A stretch of 47,997 nucleotides of DNA. Source: Oscillospiraceae bacterium. Lineage in GTDB: Bacteria; Bacillota; Clostridia; Oscillospirales; Oscillospiraceae. The notes beneath the pieces are model-generated. The model worked only from the letters and a program-made list of their open reading frames with translations. It did no database searches and was not told the DNA's origin. The position numbers were made by a program, and so were the translations under genes. Location of the stretch: NCBI GenBank assembly GCA_009779845.1, contig WRBE01000017.1, positions 1 to 47,997 of the forward strand, read 5' to 3'. Positions 32,189 through 41,417 of the stretch are shown piece after piece (the first letter of the stretch is position 1; each line of letters begins with the position of its first letter).

Positions 32189-32671
32189 ATGGAACTCACC
32201 CATTTTAACAATGCCGGGCAACCGAACATGGTAGACGTAGGCGAAAAAACCGCCACCCATCGGGCGGCCACAGCTTGTGCCACCATCACCATGACCCCAG
32301 ATACCCTGCACCTGATTCAAACAGGCGGCACAACAAAGGGCGATGTGTTCGCCGTGGCCCAAGTTGCGGGCATCCAAGCCGCCAAGCGCACATGGGAACT
32401 TATCCCCCTCTGCCATCCATTGGCCCTGACCGGGGTGGACATTTCCTTCCGGCCTCAAGAGACTCCGCCCGCCGTCCATATTGAGGCAACCGTCCGCTGT
32501 ATCGGTGTCACGGGGGTAGAGATGGAGGCACTGACGGCAGTCAGCGTGGCGGCCCTCACCATCTACGACATGGTAAAGTCTGCCCAAAAAGATATGGAAA
32601 TCACCGGGATTCACTTAGTGGAAAAAACCGGCGGCAAGTCCGATTATCGGCAGGAGGGTGCAGATGACTAA
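32189..32671 (+). CDS. moaC: Cyclic pyranopterin monophosphate synthase MoaC
   Basis: MoaC completes the conversion begun by MoaA. The 160-residue protein has NMVDVGEKTATHRAATA, KGDVFAVAQVAGIQAAKRT, WELIPLCHPLALTGVDISF, GVEMEALTAVSVAALTIYDM and VKSAQKDMEITGIHLVEKTG, covering the family's full length including the active-site Lys and Asp. GGAGG precedes the ATG. It lies 6 bp after moaA and overlaps the next gene by 8 bp. Confidence 0.97.
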   Translation: MELTHFNNAGQPNMVDVGEKTATHRAATACATITMTPDTLHLIQTGGTTKGDVFAVAQVAGIQAAKRTWELIPLCHPLALTGVDISFRPQETPPAVHIEATVRCIGVTGVEMEALTAVSVAALTIYDMVKSAQKDMEITGIHLVEKTGGKSDYRQEGADD

Positions 32672-33584
32672 CGCCGCTGTTCTTACTATCAGTGACCGGG
32701 CATCAGCAGGATACCGAGCAGATCAAAGCGGCCCCGCAGTGGCGGCCCTGCTTGCCGAGGCGGGCTATACCGTTGCGTATCAGGCTGTTTTGCCCGATGA
32801 GCAAAGGGACATCGAAGCGGCCCTGATTCACTGTACAGACACGCTCAAAATCCCTTTCGTCCTCACCACCGGCGGCACCGGGTTTTCACCCCGAGATGTT
32901 ACGCCGGAGGCAACCTTAGCCGTCTGTCACCGCCTAGCGCCTGGCATTCCGGAGGCTATGCGGGCAGCCAGTCTTTCCATCACACCCCGGGCCATGCTGT
33001 CCCGCGCCCAAGCGGGACTTCGGGGGCAGAGTTTGATTATCAATCTCCCCGGCAATCCGCAGGCGGCGGTGGAACATGTACAGACCGTCCTTCCTGCTCT
33101 GGCCCATGGATTAGAGATTCTGCAAGGTGTTGCCCAAAACTGTGCCACAGGCCGAGTGGTGTCGGTGAATATCAGCAAAGAAACAGGAACCCCCAAATAT
33201 CCTGTCTCCACCGTCACCCTGATTTCAAACCATGGCATAAAAGGGGACGCCCACGCCGGACCCGGCCCACGTCAGGTAAGTTTGCTTGCCAATGAGAGCA
33301 TCGCCCGGCTCCGTCACCAAATCCCGGCACTACAACCCGGTGCATTTGCAGAAAATATCGTTACCGCTGGCCTCACTCTCCACACCTTGCCTGTGGGGAC
33401 AAAACTCCAAATCGGCCCCACCCTTTGCGAACTCACCCAAGTCGGCAAAGACTGCCACAACCACGGCTGTGCCATCCACCAAACCACAGGCGACTGTATC
33501 ATGCCGCGAGAGGGTGCCTTTGTCCGAGTACTGACAGGCGGAACCGTCCAACCGGGGGATGAAATCCAAGTCGTAACTGACTGA
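32664..33584 (+). CDS. MogA/MoaB-type molybdopterin protein fused to MOSC domain
   Basis: This 306-residue two-domain protein has a MogA/MoaB domain at about 1-165 (VLTISDRASAGYRADQSGP, VLTTGGTGFSPRDVTPEATL, INLPGNPQAAVEHVQTVLPA), which adenylates molybdopterin before metal insertion. The second part (about 167-305) is a MOSC domain (SNHGIKGDAHAGPGPRQVSL, GAFAENIVTAGLTLHTLPVG, QVGKDCHNHGCAIHQTTGDC with candidate Cys ligands), a sulfur-carrier fold found in MOCO sulfurases. The fusion joins metal insertion with a sulfur-handling step. ATG 32664 follows AGGAGGG. It is the last gene of the moa unit. Confidence 0.93.
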   Translation: MTNAAVLTISDRASAGYRADQSGPAVAALLAEAGYTVAYQAVLPDEQRDIEAALIHCTDTLKIPFVLTTGGTGFSPRDVTPEATLAVCHRLAPGIPEAMRAASLSITPRAMLSRAQAGLRGQSLIINLPGNPQAAVEHVQTVLPALAHGLEILQGVAQNCATGRVVSVNISKETGTPKYPVSTVTLISNHGIKGDAHAGPGPRQVSLLANESIARLRHQIPALQPGAFAENIVTAGLTLHTLPVGTKLQIGPTLCELTQVGKDCHNHGCAIHQTTGDCIMPREGAFVRVLTGGTVQPGDEIQVVTD

Positions 33585-33618
33585 TTCGAAACATATATAT
33601 AGTCAAGGAGGAATCAGT

Positions 33619-33789
33619 ATGACGAGGGATGAAATCAACCGACTGGTCGGCCATGCCGCCGGTATAGATGTCAACACCACAGAACAAGTGCTGGTCGGCT
33701 TGGAGAAGATTATTCTAGCCGAAATGGCCAAGGGCGGGAACAAGTTTGCCCGGATTATGGGGCTGTATCAGAACTGGAAAACGAAGTAG
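33619..33789 (+). CDS. Half-length HU/IHF-like protein
   Basis: This 56-residue ORF has a strong ribosome site (AAGGAGG) and ATG at 33619. Sequence: MTRDEINRLVGHAAGIDVNT, TEQVLVGLEKIILAEMAKGG, NKFARIMGLYQNWKTK. The first 45 residues follow the HU pattern (compare MNKAELIALVAENAGLSKKD, then a helix, in the hup gene here), up to where HU has LVGFGVF; here it is IMGLYQ. The DNA-binding beta arm of HU is absent. It could be an HU-dimerisation or competitor module, a decayed HU copy, or an unrelated small protein. It follows mog/MOSC by 34 bp. Confidence 0.6.
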   Translation: MTRDEINRLVGHAAGIDVNTTEQVLVGLEKIILAEMAKGGNKFARIMGLYQNWKTK

Positions 33790-33808
33790 AGAGGCATACA
33801 CATATGGA

Positions 33809-33856
33809 ACCAAACCTACAGGCCTGGCGCATTTGCGCCGGGCCTGTAGGTTTGGT
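33809..33856. terminator. Bidirectional hairpin between half-HU and SLH protease
   Basis: The arms 33809-33831 and 33834-33856 are complementary with one mismatch around a 2-nt loop. It sits between convergent genes and could end both. No strong T run is seen. Confidence 0.65.
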
Positions 33857-33890
33857 CTAGGTTCAGTTGCGCCGGTCTGTCTGATAGCGG

Positions 33891-36800
33891 CTATTGTTGG
33901 ATATGGACATACTTCCAACTAATTACCCCATCATCATCTCTGCGCAAATAGTGGTCGTTTGCCGCACCGAGCACCGGTGCGAAGAACCAATTTGCCTGTG
34001 TTACATCCGGGAAAATACGGGCATTGGTTTTATTCACTGCATCCGCTTCGTCTAAGACGTCTAAGACACCTCGGCTATCTACACGTTCTAACATCCGGTT
34101 CACTGCGGTTGCTACCTCGGCGCGCATGATGTTCGCACGGGGACGGAAATTGCCCGCAGTGTCGCCAACCATCCAACCTGCATCGAATACCATGTACACA
34201 TAGTCGGTCGCCCAGCTACCGATATCCCCTCTATCAGGGAAGGTCGTCTCGCCTATCTCAACTTCGTCCACAATGGTACGGGCCAGCATTGCGGCCAGTT
34301 CTTGTCTCGTTACAGGGTCATTCGGTCTAAACCGGCCCCTGTACCCTTCTACTAATTCTGCATCAAAGGCCCAAGCCACATAGAAGTAGAACCAGTTGTT
34401 CGGGGCTACGTCCTCGAAGGCATCAAAGCTATCCATACCCTCCGGCAGACGTTGTACGCCTTGCTCAAAGTCTAACAGCTGCGTTCTCGCCAAAATCGTC
34501 GCTACCTGCGCTCGCGTGATTTGCGCAGTCGGCATGAAGTAGCCTCGCTCGTTGCCGAACATGTACGCCGGGTGGAACTCAGGTTCCGGGTCTACCGGTT
34601 CACGGTTTACTAGGGCATCCATCGCCGCTTGGAGGGCTGCGGTTGCCGCATCTATTGCGCCTTGATTTGTGGCAGTTTCCAGTGCATCTTCTGCGGCATC
34701 TCTCGCTGTCACAAGGGCCGCCCAACTTTCTGGGGTGTAGTCGGCTTCGTCAAGCTCCCTTGCGTCCGCAATCGCCGTTTCCAAATCAGTTGTGTCTACC
34801 GGATCACGGCTTACTAGGGCATCTATCGCCGCTTGGAGGGCTGCGGTTGCCGCATCTATTGCGCCTTGATTTGTGGCAGTTTCCAGTGCATATTCTGCGG
34901 CATCTCTCGCTGTTACAAGGGCCGCCCAACTTTCTGGGGTGTAGTCGGCTTCGTCAAGCTCCCTTGCGTCTGCAATCGCCGCTTCCAAATCAGTTGTGTC
35001 TACCGGCACTGCCGTCCACACTGCATAGAGCCGCACATTCTCTGTCAGTCCGGTGGTAAAGTCAAATGGTGTGTCCACCCCAGTATCTAGGGTCCAGTGG
35101 ATAAAGGTATATCCTGCACGAACCGGGGCCGCCGGAGCGGTCAGCGTCTCCCCTGTGAGCACATTGATTGTGGCAAAGACTTCCTCTTCCTGTTCGTCAT
35201 TCCACAGGAACGTGGCTGTGACATAGTTGGTCTCAGCAACGCCCACAGACGCTAGATTGAGGGCAAAGTCCACTGCTTGGACGACAATGTTCGCCGGGTT
35301 TAAGCCGACTACAGCGTTTAGGTCAAAGGTGTGGGTGATGGATGCGGCGTTTACCAATACCATATCCACCAAATCCCCATCATGGAACACGCCCAAGGCT
35401 TGAATCCCGCCGGGGTCTGTCGCTGTGACCCGCAACGTGTTATGGCGCAGGGGGCCCACTTCCATAAAGGGTTCTGCCACGTCCACCCAAACCGGGAAAT
35501 AGGTGTATTGCACGGTGGGTGAGTTGAGCAGTGCGTCAATCAGCACATCTTCCGGCACCATGTAGGCCCCCACTGTGTTTGTGGTGAGGTCAGCTTGCAC
35601 CTCGTCAAGGAGAGCCAAGAACTCAAACTCTACCATGGCGCGAATTTCGTATGTATAGAGACCGTCCGGCACGATGTTGCCGTCAAAGTCCGTTCCATCC
35701 CAACCAGCGTCTCTGTGGAACCGGCCACCGTGTAGCGGAATCCAGTGGCGGTGTCCGTGGTCATAGCCGGACAGAATCTGCATCAGGTCATACTCCGGGC
35801 CTAAGATGTTGACAATTTCACCATCGGCATCCCGGATGACAACTGCCGCCGCCTTGACGTTACGCAATAGATTCAAGTTTGCATAAATCATATCCGCATA
35901 GCCGTCACCATCCGGTGAGAAGGCAATGAAGTCACCTTGGATGTGTCCGCCTGTCCGCATGGTGTTGAAGTAGGCTCTCGCCGCAAGGAAGCGGTTGTTC
36001 CCGTGAGTGGTTGTTTGCCCCATGGTCGGGCCGCCCACGGCACCGGGTCTGGCGTTTGCGCCGGTTGCGGCACGATGGAACAGTGCATATCCGCCCCAGT
36101 CGGTGCCAGTAAACTGATTGACACCAGCGACAACCTCTCTGGGTACATAGGTATATCTGTAATCTACGCCCTCTGTCACCCGCTCTACTGCACCGGGGAC
36201 AGTGGTGTGGATGGCCGCTTTGCGGTACATGGGATGCTCTAGGTCGTTGGGCGTTAGACCGTCGATATCGTCATAGATATTGGCAAAATCAAACACCGGA
36301 ATAGAAAGCCAGCAACCACGGAAGCCCAAGAATGGAATGTTGACACTTTCAAAATCTGGAGTTGCGCCAGCGGCTGTAAACCAGATAAAACCTTCTAAGA
36401 ACATACCGTTGGTGAAAATCGCATCTAAGCGTTCAAAATCCACACCTCTGGCATCTACCGCAATGGTTACTACGGTAGAAGAGTTGGCCGGAACGACCAC
36501 CCGAGTGGTACCAATATTCTCTGCATACCGATTGATATTTGCCGCCGGAGTTCCAGCAATTACGGCGTCGCCGTTCACGTTTGCTACGGTCATGATGGCA
36601 TCCGGCAACGGCATGATTTCCCCACCGGTAGAAGTGTTACCCAGCGGCAGACCCGGACGGTCACTTCCGGCGGGTGCGCCGGGGGCAGGGGTTACATATT
36701 GGTCTGTCTGCAACACCGCTGATACGTCAAAAGAGCGTGGGGCATCGTTGAAGTTGTCTAACACAAACTCAAATTCAAATTGATCGCCTAAGTTGTCAAA

Positions 36801-39413
36801 CAGCTCTACTTTGTTCCGCTGGGACTCCCCGGTGAAGGGGTTATAGTCAATCCCGCTGTGGAGCACCACGTTACTCTGTACCGCACGGCCCACATGGAGC
36901 ATTCCGGAGCCTTGACGGCGCGGCGAGAAGTACCGACCGGGGTTGCTGTTGTTCACCGAAGGATTGACCTCATACACCGTAGCAGTACTACCTGCCAATT
37001 GGTTGACTAGCTCGGAAAATTCGATTGTGCCATTTTCAATGTGTCCAAACACGCCGGACTCAATTCGCTCAATCACAGATTGTTGAATCAGCAGCAATCC
37101 GCCGTTGGCATTGGGCGAAGACATGGATGTCCCGCTCATAGTCGTGAACAACGCATTGCCGTTCGGAGCACCCAGAGGGTTTTGTGAGTTGAGACTACCT
37201 GAATAGACATTGACACCGGGCGCCATAATATCCGGCGTGAGCCGCAGGGCATCGGTGATTCCCCAAGAGGTAAACGTGGCGGGGCCGTTGTCTTGGAACG
37301 CAGTTGTGCCGGAGGGCGGATGGGTCGCTGTCCGACTGCCAAAGCTAACTGTAACCGGGCCGGCTGCTAGGGCTGTGCGGATTGCATCCGCATGGCTGGA
37401 GCGGAACAAGCCCAGTACAGGAAGCTTGCTCATGTCATAAATCCGATTGTCTACATGGATTGCAACTTGCCCACGGTGGATATCATCGGTGGCACCGGTT
37501 GCGGCAGGAGTTAATACCACAATCCGATCCTCGTCATTTGCAATGACTGCGGCGACTGCACCGGCAGCAGCGGCTCTCTGTTGTGCCCCGATTAGGTCGT
37601 CACTGACAGTGATTAAGGCCACCCGGCCTGTCAACGGCCCGGCTGCTGTAATCTCGGCGGCAGTACCAAACCCGATGTCCACAACCGCAAACTCTTCATC
37701 TTGGAACTGGATGCCGAATACAATAGGGTTGTTGTCCCGCACTTCTAACGGCGGGTTCCGATAAGTGTGGTCAAGGTTGACCACAGACTCAATGACCGGA
37801 GCTCCTGTCGCAGTTTCAAACTGCATATTGGTCAGGTTGAAGCTGATTCTGGTGCTCCCTGATGCAATGGCCGCCGCCACACTCATGGGGGCAAACAAAG
37901 ACGAGGGGAACCCAATTGCGCCATGGTTGGGGAAATTTGCTGTCCGCGTACCCACCAATGTATTTTGCTGGGAGGTACGGTTAGAATTTCCGGCAGAAAT
38001 CGTCGTCACAATCCCCAACTCTTGGGCCCGGTTGAGGGCGGCCTGATAGCCGGAACGGGCCAAAACCTGATGCTGGGTACTAAATCCGTGGTTCGATCCG
38101 AAACTCATATTAAACGAGTGGGTGCCCAACGTAATGGCATCCTCAATGGCCGCAAAGGCACCTTCATCGGTCTCTTGCAAGTTCGGGTCACTGCCCAACT
38201 GCCCGGTGGCCGTCCGTGTGGCATGGGCACCGTAGGTGCTGACGCCCAACAACTGTGCATCATGGGCAAGCCCTAAATGGCCGTTAATCATATTGGGGCC
38301 GGGGTTTCCTAAGATGGAACCAGCAACGTGGGTGCCGTGGTTGTGTGCCGGTACGGTCATCTCATAAGTACCGTAAAAATAACTCATATTAAAGGGCACT
38401 TTATCTGACCGCCAAAAAGCACCTTCTAACAACCTTTGCCGCACACCGGGGTCATAGAATCCTACTTCGGCGGGGTCACGCCAGTGGAACCAACTGTCCC
38501 AGCCGTATGTAAAGAAGTTGAGGGTATCTTGGTTGTCATACACCGTCTGCATGATTCCGTCCCGGCTGATGAACCCGGCAGGCTCTTCTGCGGCGACAAC
38601 AGGATCCATGTAAGAGAAAATCATGTGGGTATCCAGCACCATGGTATCCAGCACAGCGGCCACACGACCGGCACCGGTAAAGCCCAAGTCCCAAGCCTCA
38701 TGTGCGCCCATGACATCCCAAGACTGGTTGTCGCTGAGGGGCATAATCCCCGCAAATTCCGGCAATTCTGTCGGAATGTCCAGCTCGTCCATCAACGCCA
38801 GATATTCGTCTTTGTCCATGTCGTTTAAGTCAATGAATGTTAACTCAAACTCTTCTTCCACCCAGCCAAACTGGCCGCTGTACGGATCTTCTTCCAACGC
38901 ATTGAGGGGAAGTGCCGTCTCTTGGCTAATATGTACCGCCAACACACCGTCAATCTCTTGCACCGCCTCTATCAATCCCAGTGGAATCCGTGCGGCAAAG
39001 CCGTTGATGAGGTTCGTGTAGCTATAGCGGAACAGCGCATCGGCATAGAGTGCCGCAATCTGTGCTTGCACCTCGTTTTGCTCTTCTAACATCTCTAGCC
39101 GATGGGCAGCAGCCTGTTCATTCAGAGCCTGGCCCAACTCACTGTCCGCAGGTAAGGTCATGTCCACCAAACCCAAATCCACGGTGGTGGGCGAGGCAAG
39201 CTCTACGATAACCGATACAATATCATCCCAATCCGGCACAGCGTACAAAGGTGCCGCCCCCGCCATCTCATTGCGTAAATCAGGGCCCGTGACCCCGTCC
39301 GCCGGTGCAATTCCCTCTGGCTCTGTCGCAGTACCGGGCAAGGCAATCAAACCAATCACCATAACCACACTCAACAACAGGGCGAGATAACGTCTACTTC
39401 TACAATTTTTCAT
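33891..39413 (-). CDS. SLH-anchored subtilisin-like serine protease
   Basis: This is an 1840-residue secreted protein. A signal peptide (ALLLSVVMVIGLIALPGTAT) and a prodomain (about 60-170, ending RIPLGLIEAVQEIDGVLAVH) precede a subtilisin domain with catalytic Asp256 (VLDTMVLD), His359 (HNHGTHVAG) and Ser763 (GTSMSSPNANG). A PA domain is inserted at about 590-680 (PLTGRVALITVSDDL). Downstream are C5a-peptidase-type beta domains, a FlgD-like segment (PDGLYTYEIRAMVEF), an InlB-type repeat (AGYTFIHW), two 68-residue FIVAR repeats and SLH units at the C-terminus (ITRAQVATILAR, VTRQELAAMLAR, IMRAEVATAVNR). It should be wall-bound and degrade extracellular proteins. AAGGAG precedes ATG 39413. Confidence 0.95.
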   Translation of the reverse strand: MKNCRSRRYLALLLSVVMVIGLIALPGTATEPEGIAPADGVTGPDLRNEMAGAAPLYAVPDWDDIVSVIVELASPTTVDLGLVDMTLPADSELGQALNEQAAAHRLEMLEEQNEVQAQIAALYADALFRYSYTNLINGFAARIPLGLIEAVQEIDGVLAVHISQETALPLNALEEDPYSGQFGWVEEEFELTFIDLNDMDKDEYLALMDELDIPTELPEFAGIMPLSDNQSWDVMGAHEAWDLGFTGAGRVAAVLDTMVLDTHMIFSYMDPVVAAEEPAGFISRDGIMQTVYDNQDTLNFFTYGWDSWFHWRDPAEVGFYDPGVRQRLLEGAFWRSDKVPFNMSYFYGTYEMTVPAHNHGTHVAGSILGNPGPNMINGHLGLAHDAQLLGVSTYGAHATRTATGQLGSDPNLQETDEGAFAAIEDAITLGTHSFNMSFGSNHGFSTQHQVLARSGYQAALNRAQELGIVTTISAGNSNRTSQQNTLVGTRTANFPNHGAIGFPSSLFAPMSVAAAIASGSTRISFNLTNMQFETATGAPVIESVVNLDHTYRNPPLEVRDNNPIVFGIQFQDEEFAVVDIGFGTAAEITAAGPLTGRVALITVSDDLIGAQQRAAAAGAVAAVIANDEDRIVVLTPAATGATDDIHRGQVAIHVDNRIYDMSKLPVLGLFRSSHADAIRTALAAGPVTVSFGSRTATHPPSGTTAFQDNGPATFTSWGITDALRLTPDIMAPGVNVYSGSLNSQNPLGAPNGNALFTTMSGTSMSSPNANGGLLLIQQSVIERIESGVFGHIENGTIEFSELVNQLAGSTATVYEVNPSVNNSNPGRYFSPRRQGSGMLHVGRAVQSNVVLHSGIDYNPFTGESQRNKVELFDNLGDQFEFEFVLDNFNDAPRSFDVSAVLQTDQYVTPAPGAPAGSDRPGLPLGNTSTGGEIMPLPDAIMTVANVNGDAVIAGTPAANINRYAENIGTTRVVVPANSSTVVTIAVDARGVDFERLDAIFTNGMFLEGFIWFTAAGATPDFESVNIPFLGFRGCWLSIPVFDFANIYDDIDGLTPNDLEHPMYRKAAIHTTVPGAVERVTEGVDYRYTYVPREVVAGVNQFTGTDWGGYALFHRAATGANARPGAVGGPTMGQTTTHGNNRFLAARAYFNTMRTGGHIQGDFIAFSPDGDGYADMIYANLNLLRNVKAAAVVIRDADGEIVNILGPEYDLMQILSGYDHGHRHWIPLHGGRFHRDAGWDGTDFDGNIVPDGLYTYEIRAMVEFEFLALLDEVQADLTTNTVGAYMVPEDVLIDALLNSPTVQYTYFPVWVDVAEPFMEVGPLRHNTLRVTATDPGGIQALGVFHDGDLVDMVLVNAASITHTFDLNAVVGLNPANIVVQAVDFALNLASVGVAETNYVTATFLWNDEQEEEVFATINVLTGETLTAPAAPVRAGYTFIHWTLDTGVDTPFDFTTGLTENVRLYAVWTAVPVDTTDLEAAIADARELDEADYTPESWAALVTARDAAEYALETATNQGAIDAATAALQAAIDALVSRDPVDTTDLETAIADARELDEADYTPESWAALVTARDAAEDALETATNQGAIDAATAALQAAMDALVNREPVDPEPEFHPAYMFGNERGYFMPTAQITRAQVATILARTQLLDFEQGVQRLPEGMDSFDAFEDVAPNNWFYFYVAWAFDAELVEGYRGRFRPNDPVTRQELAAMLARTIVDEVEIGETTFPDRGDIGSWATDYVYMVFDAGWMVGDTAGNFRPRANIMRAEVATAVNRMLERVDSRGVLDVLDEADAVNKTNARIFPDVTQANWFFAPVLGAANDHYLRRDDDGVISWKYVHIQQ
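34593..35006. repeat. 204-bp tandem repeat encoding FIVAR units
   Basis: Two nearly identical 204-bp units (34593-34796 and 34797-35000, plus 6 bases of a third) encode 68-residue FIVAR domains of the protease. They differ at only scattered bases, which indicates a recent duplication or gene conversion. The length is a multiple of three, so copy number can change without frameshift. Confidence 0.85.
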
Positions 39414-39486
39414 TTCGGGATTCTCCTTTTTTTGGTTGGATTCTTTTGCGATTTACCGCACTGCTCTTTTGCTGTAATAATTCGCC

Positions 39487-39515
39487 ATTGTACGCTATTT
39501 TTACTCAATTGTCAA
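39487..39515 (-). promoter_or_regulatory. Promoter for SLH protease
   Basis: On the minus strand TTGACA (39515-39510) and TACAAT (39492-39487) have 17-bp spacing, giving a leader of about 70 nt before ATG 39413. Confidence 0.8.
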
Positions 39516-39716
39516 GTGTTTTTTCTAGTGGGTGGGCACACACGAATCTACAGGGTTGTAATTTTCTCCCATCCGGTGTAAAATACTACAATCCCACCCT
39601 CCCTGCCAAGGGTTCTGTTTGGCCGGACAAGATAATACCTATACTAATAGAGGGACATTCCCCTATCAACCGGGTCAATCAACCCGTTTGTTATCTCCAT
39701 TGCGGAAGGAACCATT

Positions 39717-41351
39717 ATGACACAATCCGGCGCAAACAAAAAAAGTTATCTCCACGGGGCCACGGTATTAGCGGCGGCGGTGGCGATTGTCAAGGTCATC
39801 GGGGCCGTGTATCGGATTCCCATTGGCAACATTTTGGGAGACGTGGGCATGTCCACTTTCCAAGTGACGTTTTCTATTTATCAATTCCTACTCATCATCT
39901 CCACCGCCGGTCTGCCTGTGGCCCTATCCAAGCTAGTGGCCGCAGCGGATGCCTTAGACCGGCCCGCCCAAGTGCGGCGAGTATTTTTGGTGGGACGTAA
40001 CACGTTTGTGACGTTGGGGCTGGTGTCTTTTCTCATCATGGCTGTGTTCCATCAACAGTTGGCGGACTTCTTCGGCTCGCCATCGGCGGCGTATGGGATA
40101 TTGGCCCTGTCCCCCGCAGTATTTTTTGTGGGGCTGAGTTCCGCTTATCGGGGCTATTGCCAGGGCCTATCAGATATGGTGCCCACCTCTGTGTCTCAGG
40201 TGATTGAGGCATTGATTCGGCTGGTGCTGGGTCTTGGGCTGGCGGGTCTGTTTGCCTATTGGGGCCTACAGCTACCCATTACCGTAGCGGGGGCGATTTT
40301 AGGGGTCACCGTAGGGACGGCCCTTGCCGCAGGGTATCTCTTCTTTGCCAAGCGGAACGTAGACCGTCTGCGCCACACCCCTGACGGGTTAGACACCCCG
40401 GACTCTAATCGCCGGATTTTTCGCAATCTGCGCAACATCGCCATCCCACTGACTTTGGGGGCATCGGTGTTCCAGCTCATCAATATTATCAACAACGCCG
40501 TCATTTTACGGCGGCTCCAGTCGGCAACGGGGCTTTCACAAGAGGTGGCACAAAGCTTACACGGCACCTTTACCATGACCACGTCCCAGTTTAATCTGCC
40601 ATCATCGTTTATCATCCCCATTGCCATCGCCATGATCCCGGCAATTTCCGCCGCAATCGCCCAAGGGGACAGCGAAGGGGCCAAGAACACCTCCGAGTCC
40701 GGTATCCGGGTGGCGTGTTTGCTTGCACTCCCCGCCGGGGCGGGACTTATGGTATTGGCGGGGCCGATTATGGATGTGCTGTATTACGGCGAATTTGCAG
40801 CCGCATACGGTGCGGGTCTCATGGCGTGGATGGGTGCCGCTGCCTTTTTCATCTGCTTTTTCCAAGCCACCAATTGTGTGTTGCAGGCGTATGGGTTCCA
40901 GCGGTTTACCATGTACACTCTGCCTGTTGGCGGGGCCATTAGCGTGGGGCTCAACTGGGTGCTGTTGGCAAATCCGAACATTTCTATCTATGGTGCCGCC
41001 ATCAGCACCTTGGCCTGTTACGCCATTATCAGTATCATGAACATGGTGCTGGTAAAACGTTATATCCCCAAACCACCCAGTTTCCGCAAGATATTGCTCC
41101 GCCCCTTGCTTTGCACCATCGCCATGGCGGCCACTGCTTGGGTGGTCTATGGACTGATTAGCGGCGTTCTGTTCGGGATGCTTGCCTATGTCCCCACCCG
41201 GGTGCCCCTGGCCCTCTCTCTGGCAGGAGCCATTGGTTTGGCCATGGTGGTCTATCTGGTGCTGATTATCGTCACCCGGGCTTTGACAAAAGAGGACATG
41301 TACATGTTGCCCAAAGGAAAAAAACTGGCCAAACTCTTACGGGTACGCTAA
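39717..41351 (+). CDS. MOP-family polysaccharide/lipid flippase (SpoVB/MurJ-like)
   Basis: This 544-residue membrane protein has about 14 predicted spans. The start SYLHGATVLAAAVAIVKVIG, IPIGNILGDVGMSTFQVTFS, LPVALSKLVAAADA and SSAYRGYCQGLSDMVPTSVS are typical of the SpoVB/YtgP/Wzx-like group that moves lipid-linked cell-wall precursors across the membrane. GGAAGGAACC precedes the ATG. mazG, hup and rqcP follow on the same strand, matching the yabM-yabN-yabO order of Bacillus, with hup added. It could be a SpoVB or the vegetative flippase; sequence does not decide. Confidence 0.9.
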   Translation: MTQSGANKKSYLHGATVLAAAVAIVKVIGAVYRIPIGNILGDVGMSTFQVTFSIYQFLLIISTAGLPVALSKLVAAADALDRPAQVRRVFLVGRNTFVTLGLVSFLIMAVFHQQLADFFGSPSAAYGILALSPAVFFVGLSSAYRGYCQGLSDMVPTSVSQVIEALIRLVLGLGLAGLFAYWGLQLPITVAGAILGVTVGTALAAGYLFFAKRNVDRLRHTPDGLDTPDSNRRIFRNLRNIAIPLTLGASVFQLINIINNAVILRRLQSATGLSQEVAQSLHGTFTMTTSQFNLPSSFIIPIAIAMIPAISAAIAQGDSEGAKNTSESGIRVACLLALPAGAGLMVLAGPIMDVLYYGEFAAAYGAGLMAWMGAAAFFICFFQATNCVLQAYGFQRFTMYTLPVGGAISVGLNWVLLANPNISIYGAAISTLACYAIISIMNMVLVKRYIPKPPSFRKILLRPLLCTIAMAATAWVVYGLISGVLFGMLAYVPTRVPLALSLAGAIGLAMVVYLVLIIVTRALTKEDMYMLPKGKKLAKLLRVR

Positions 41352-41417
41352 AATTCAAGTATTTTTGCAAAAAATCCAAGGAAAATTCAAAGAAACGCTT
41401 GCATCTAGGGGGAAAGT

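Noticed and set aside
34629-35090. Repeated open frame on the plus strand opposite the protease
   Set aside because: It is the antisense shadow of the tandem FIVAR repeats.
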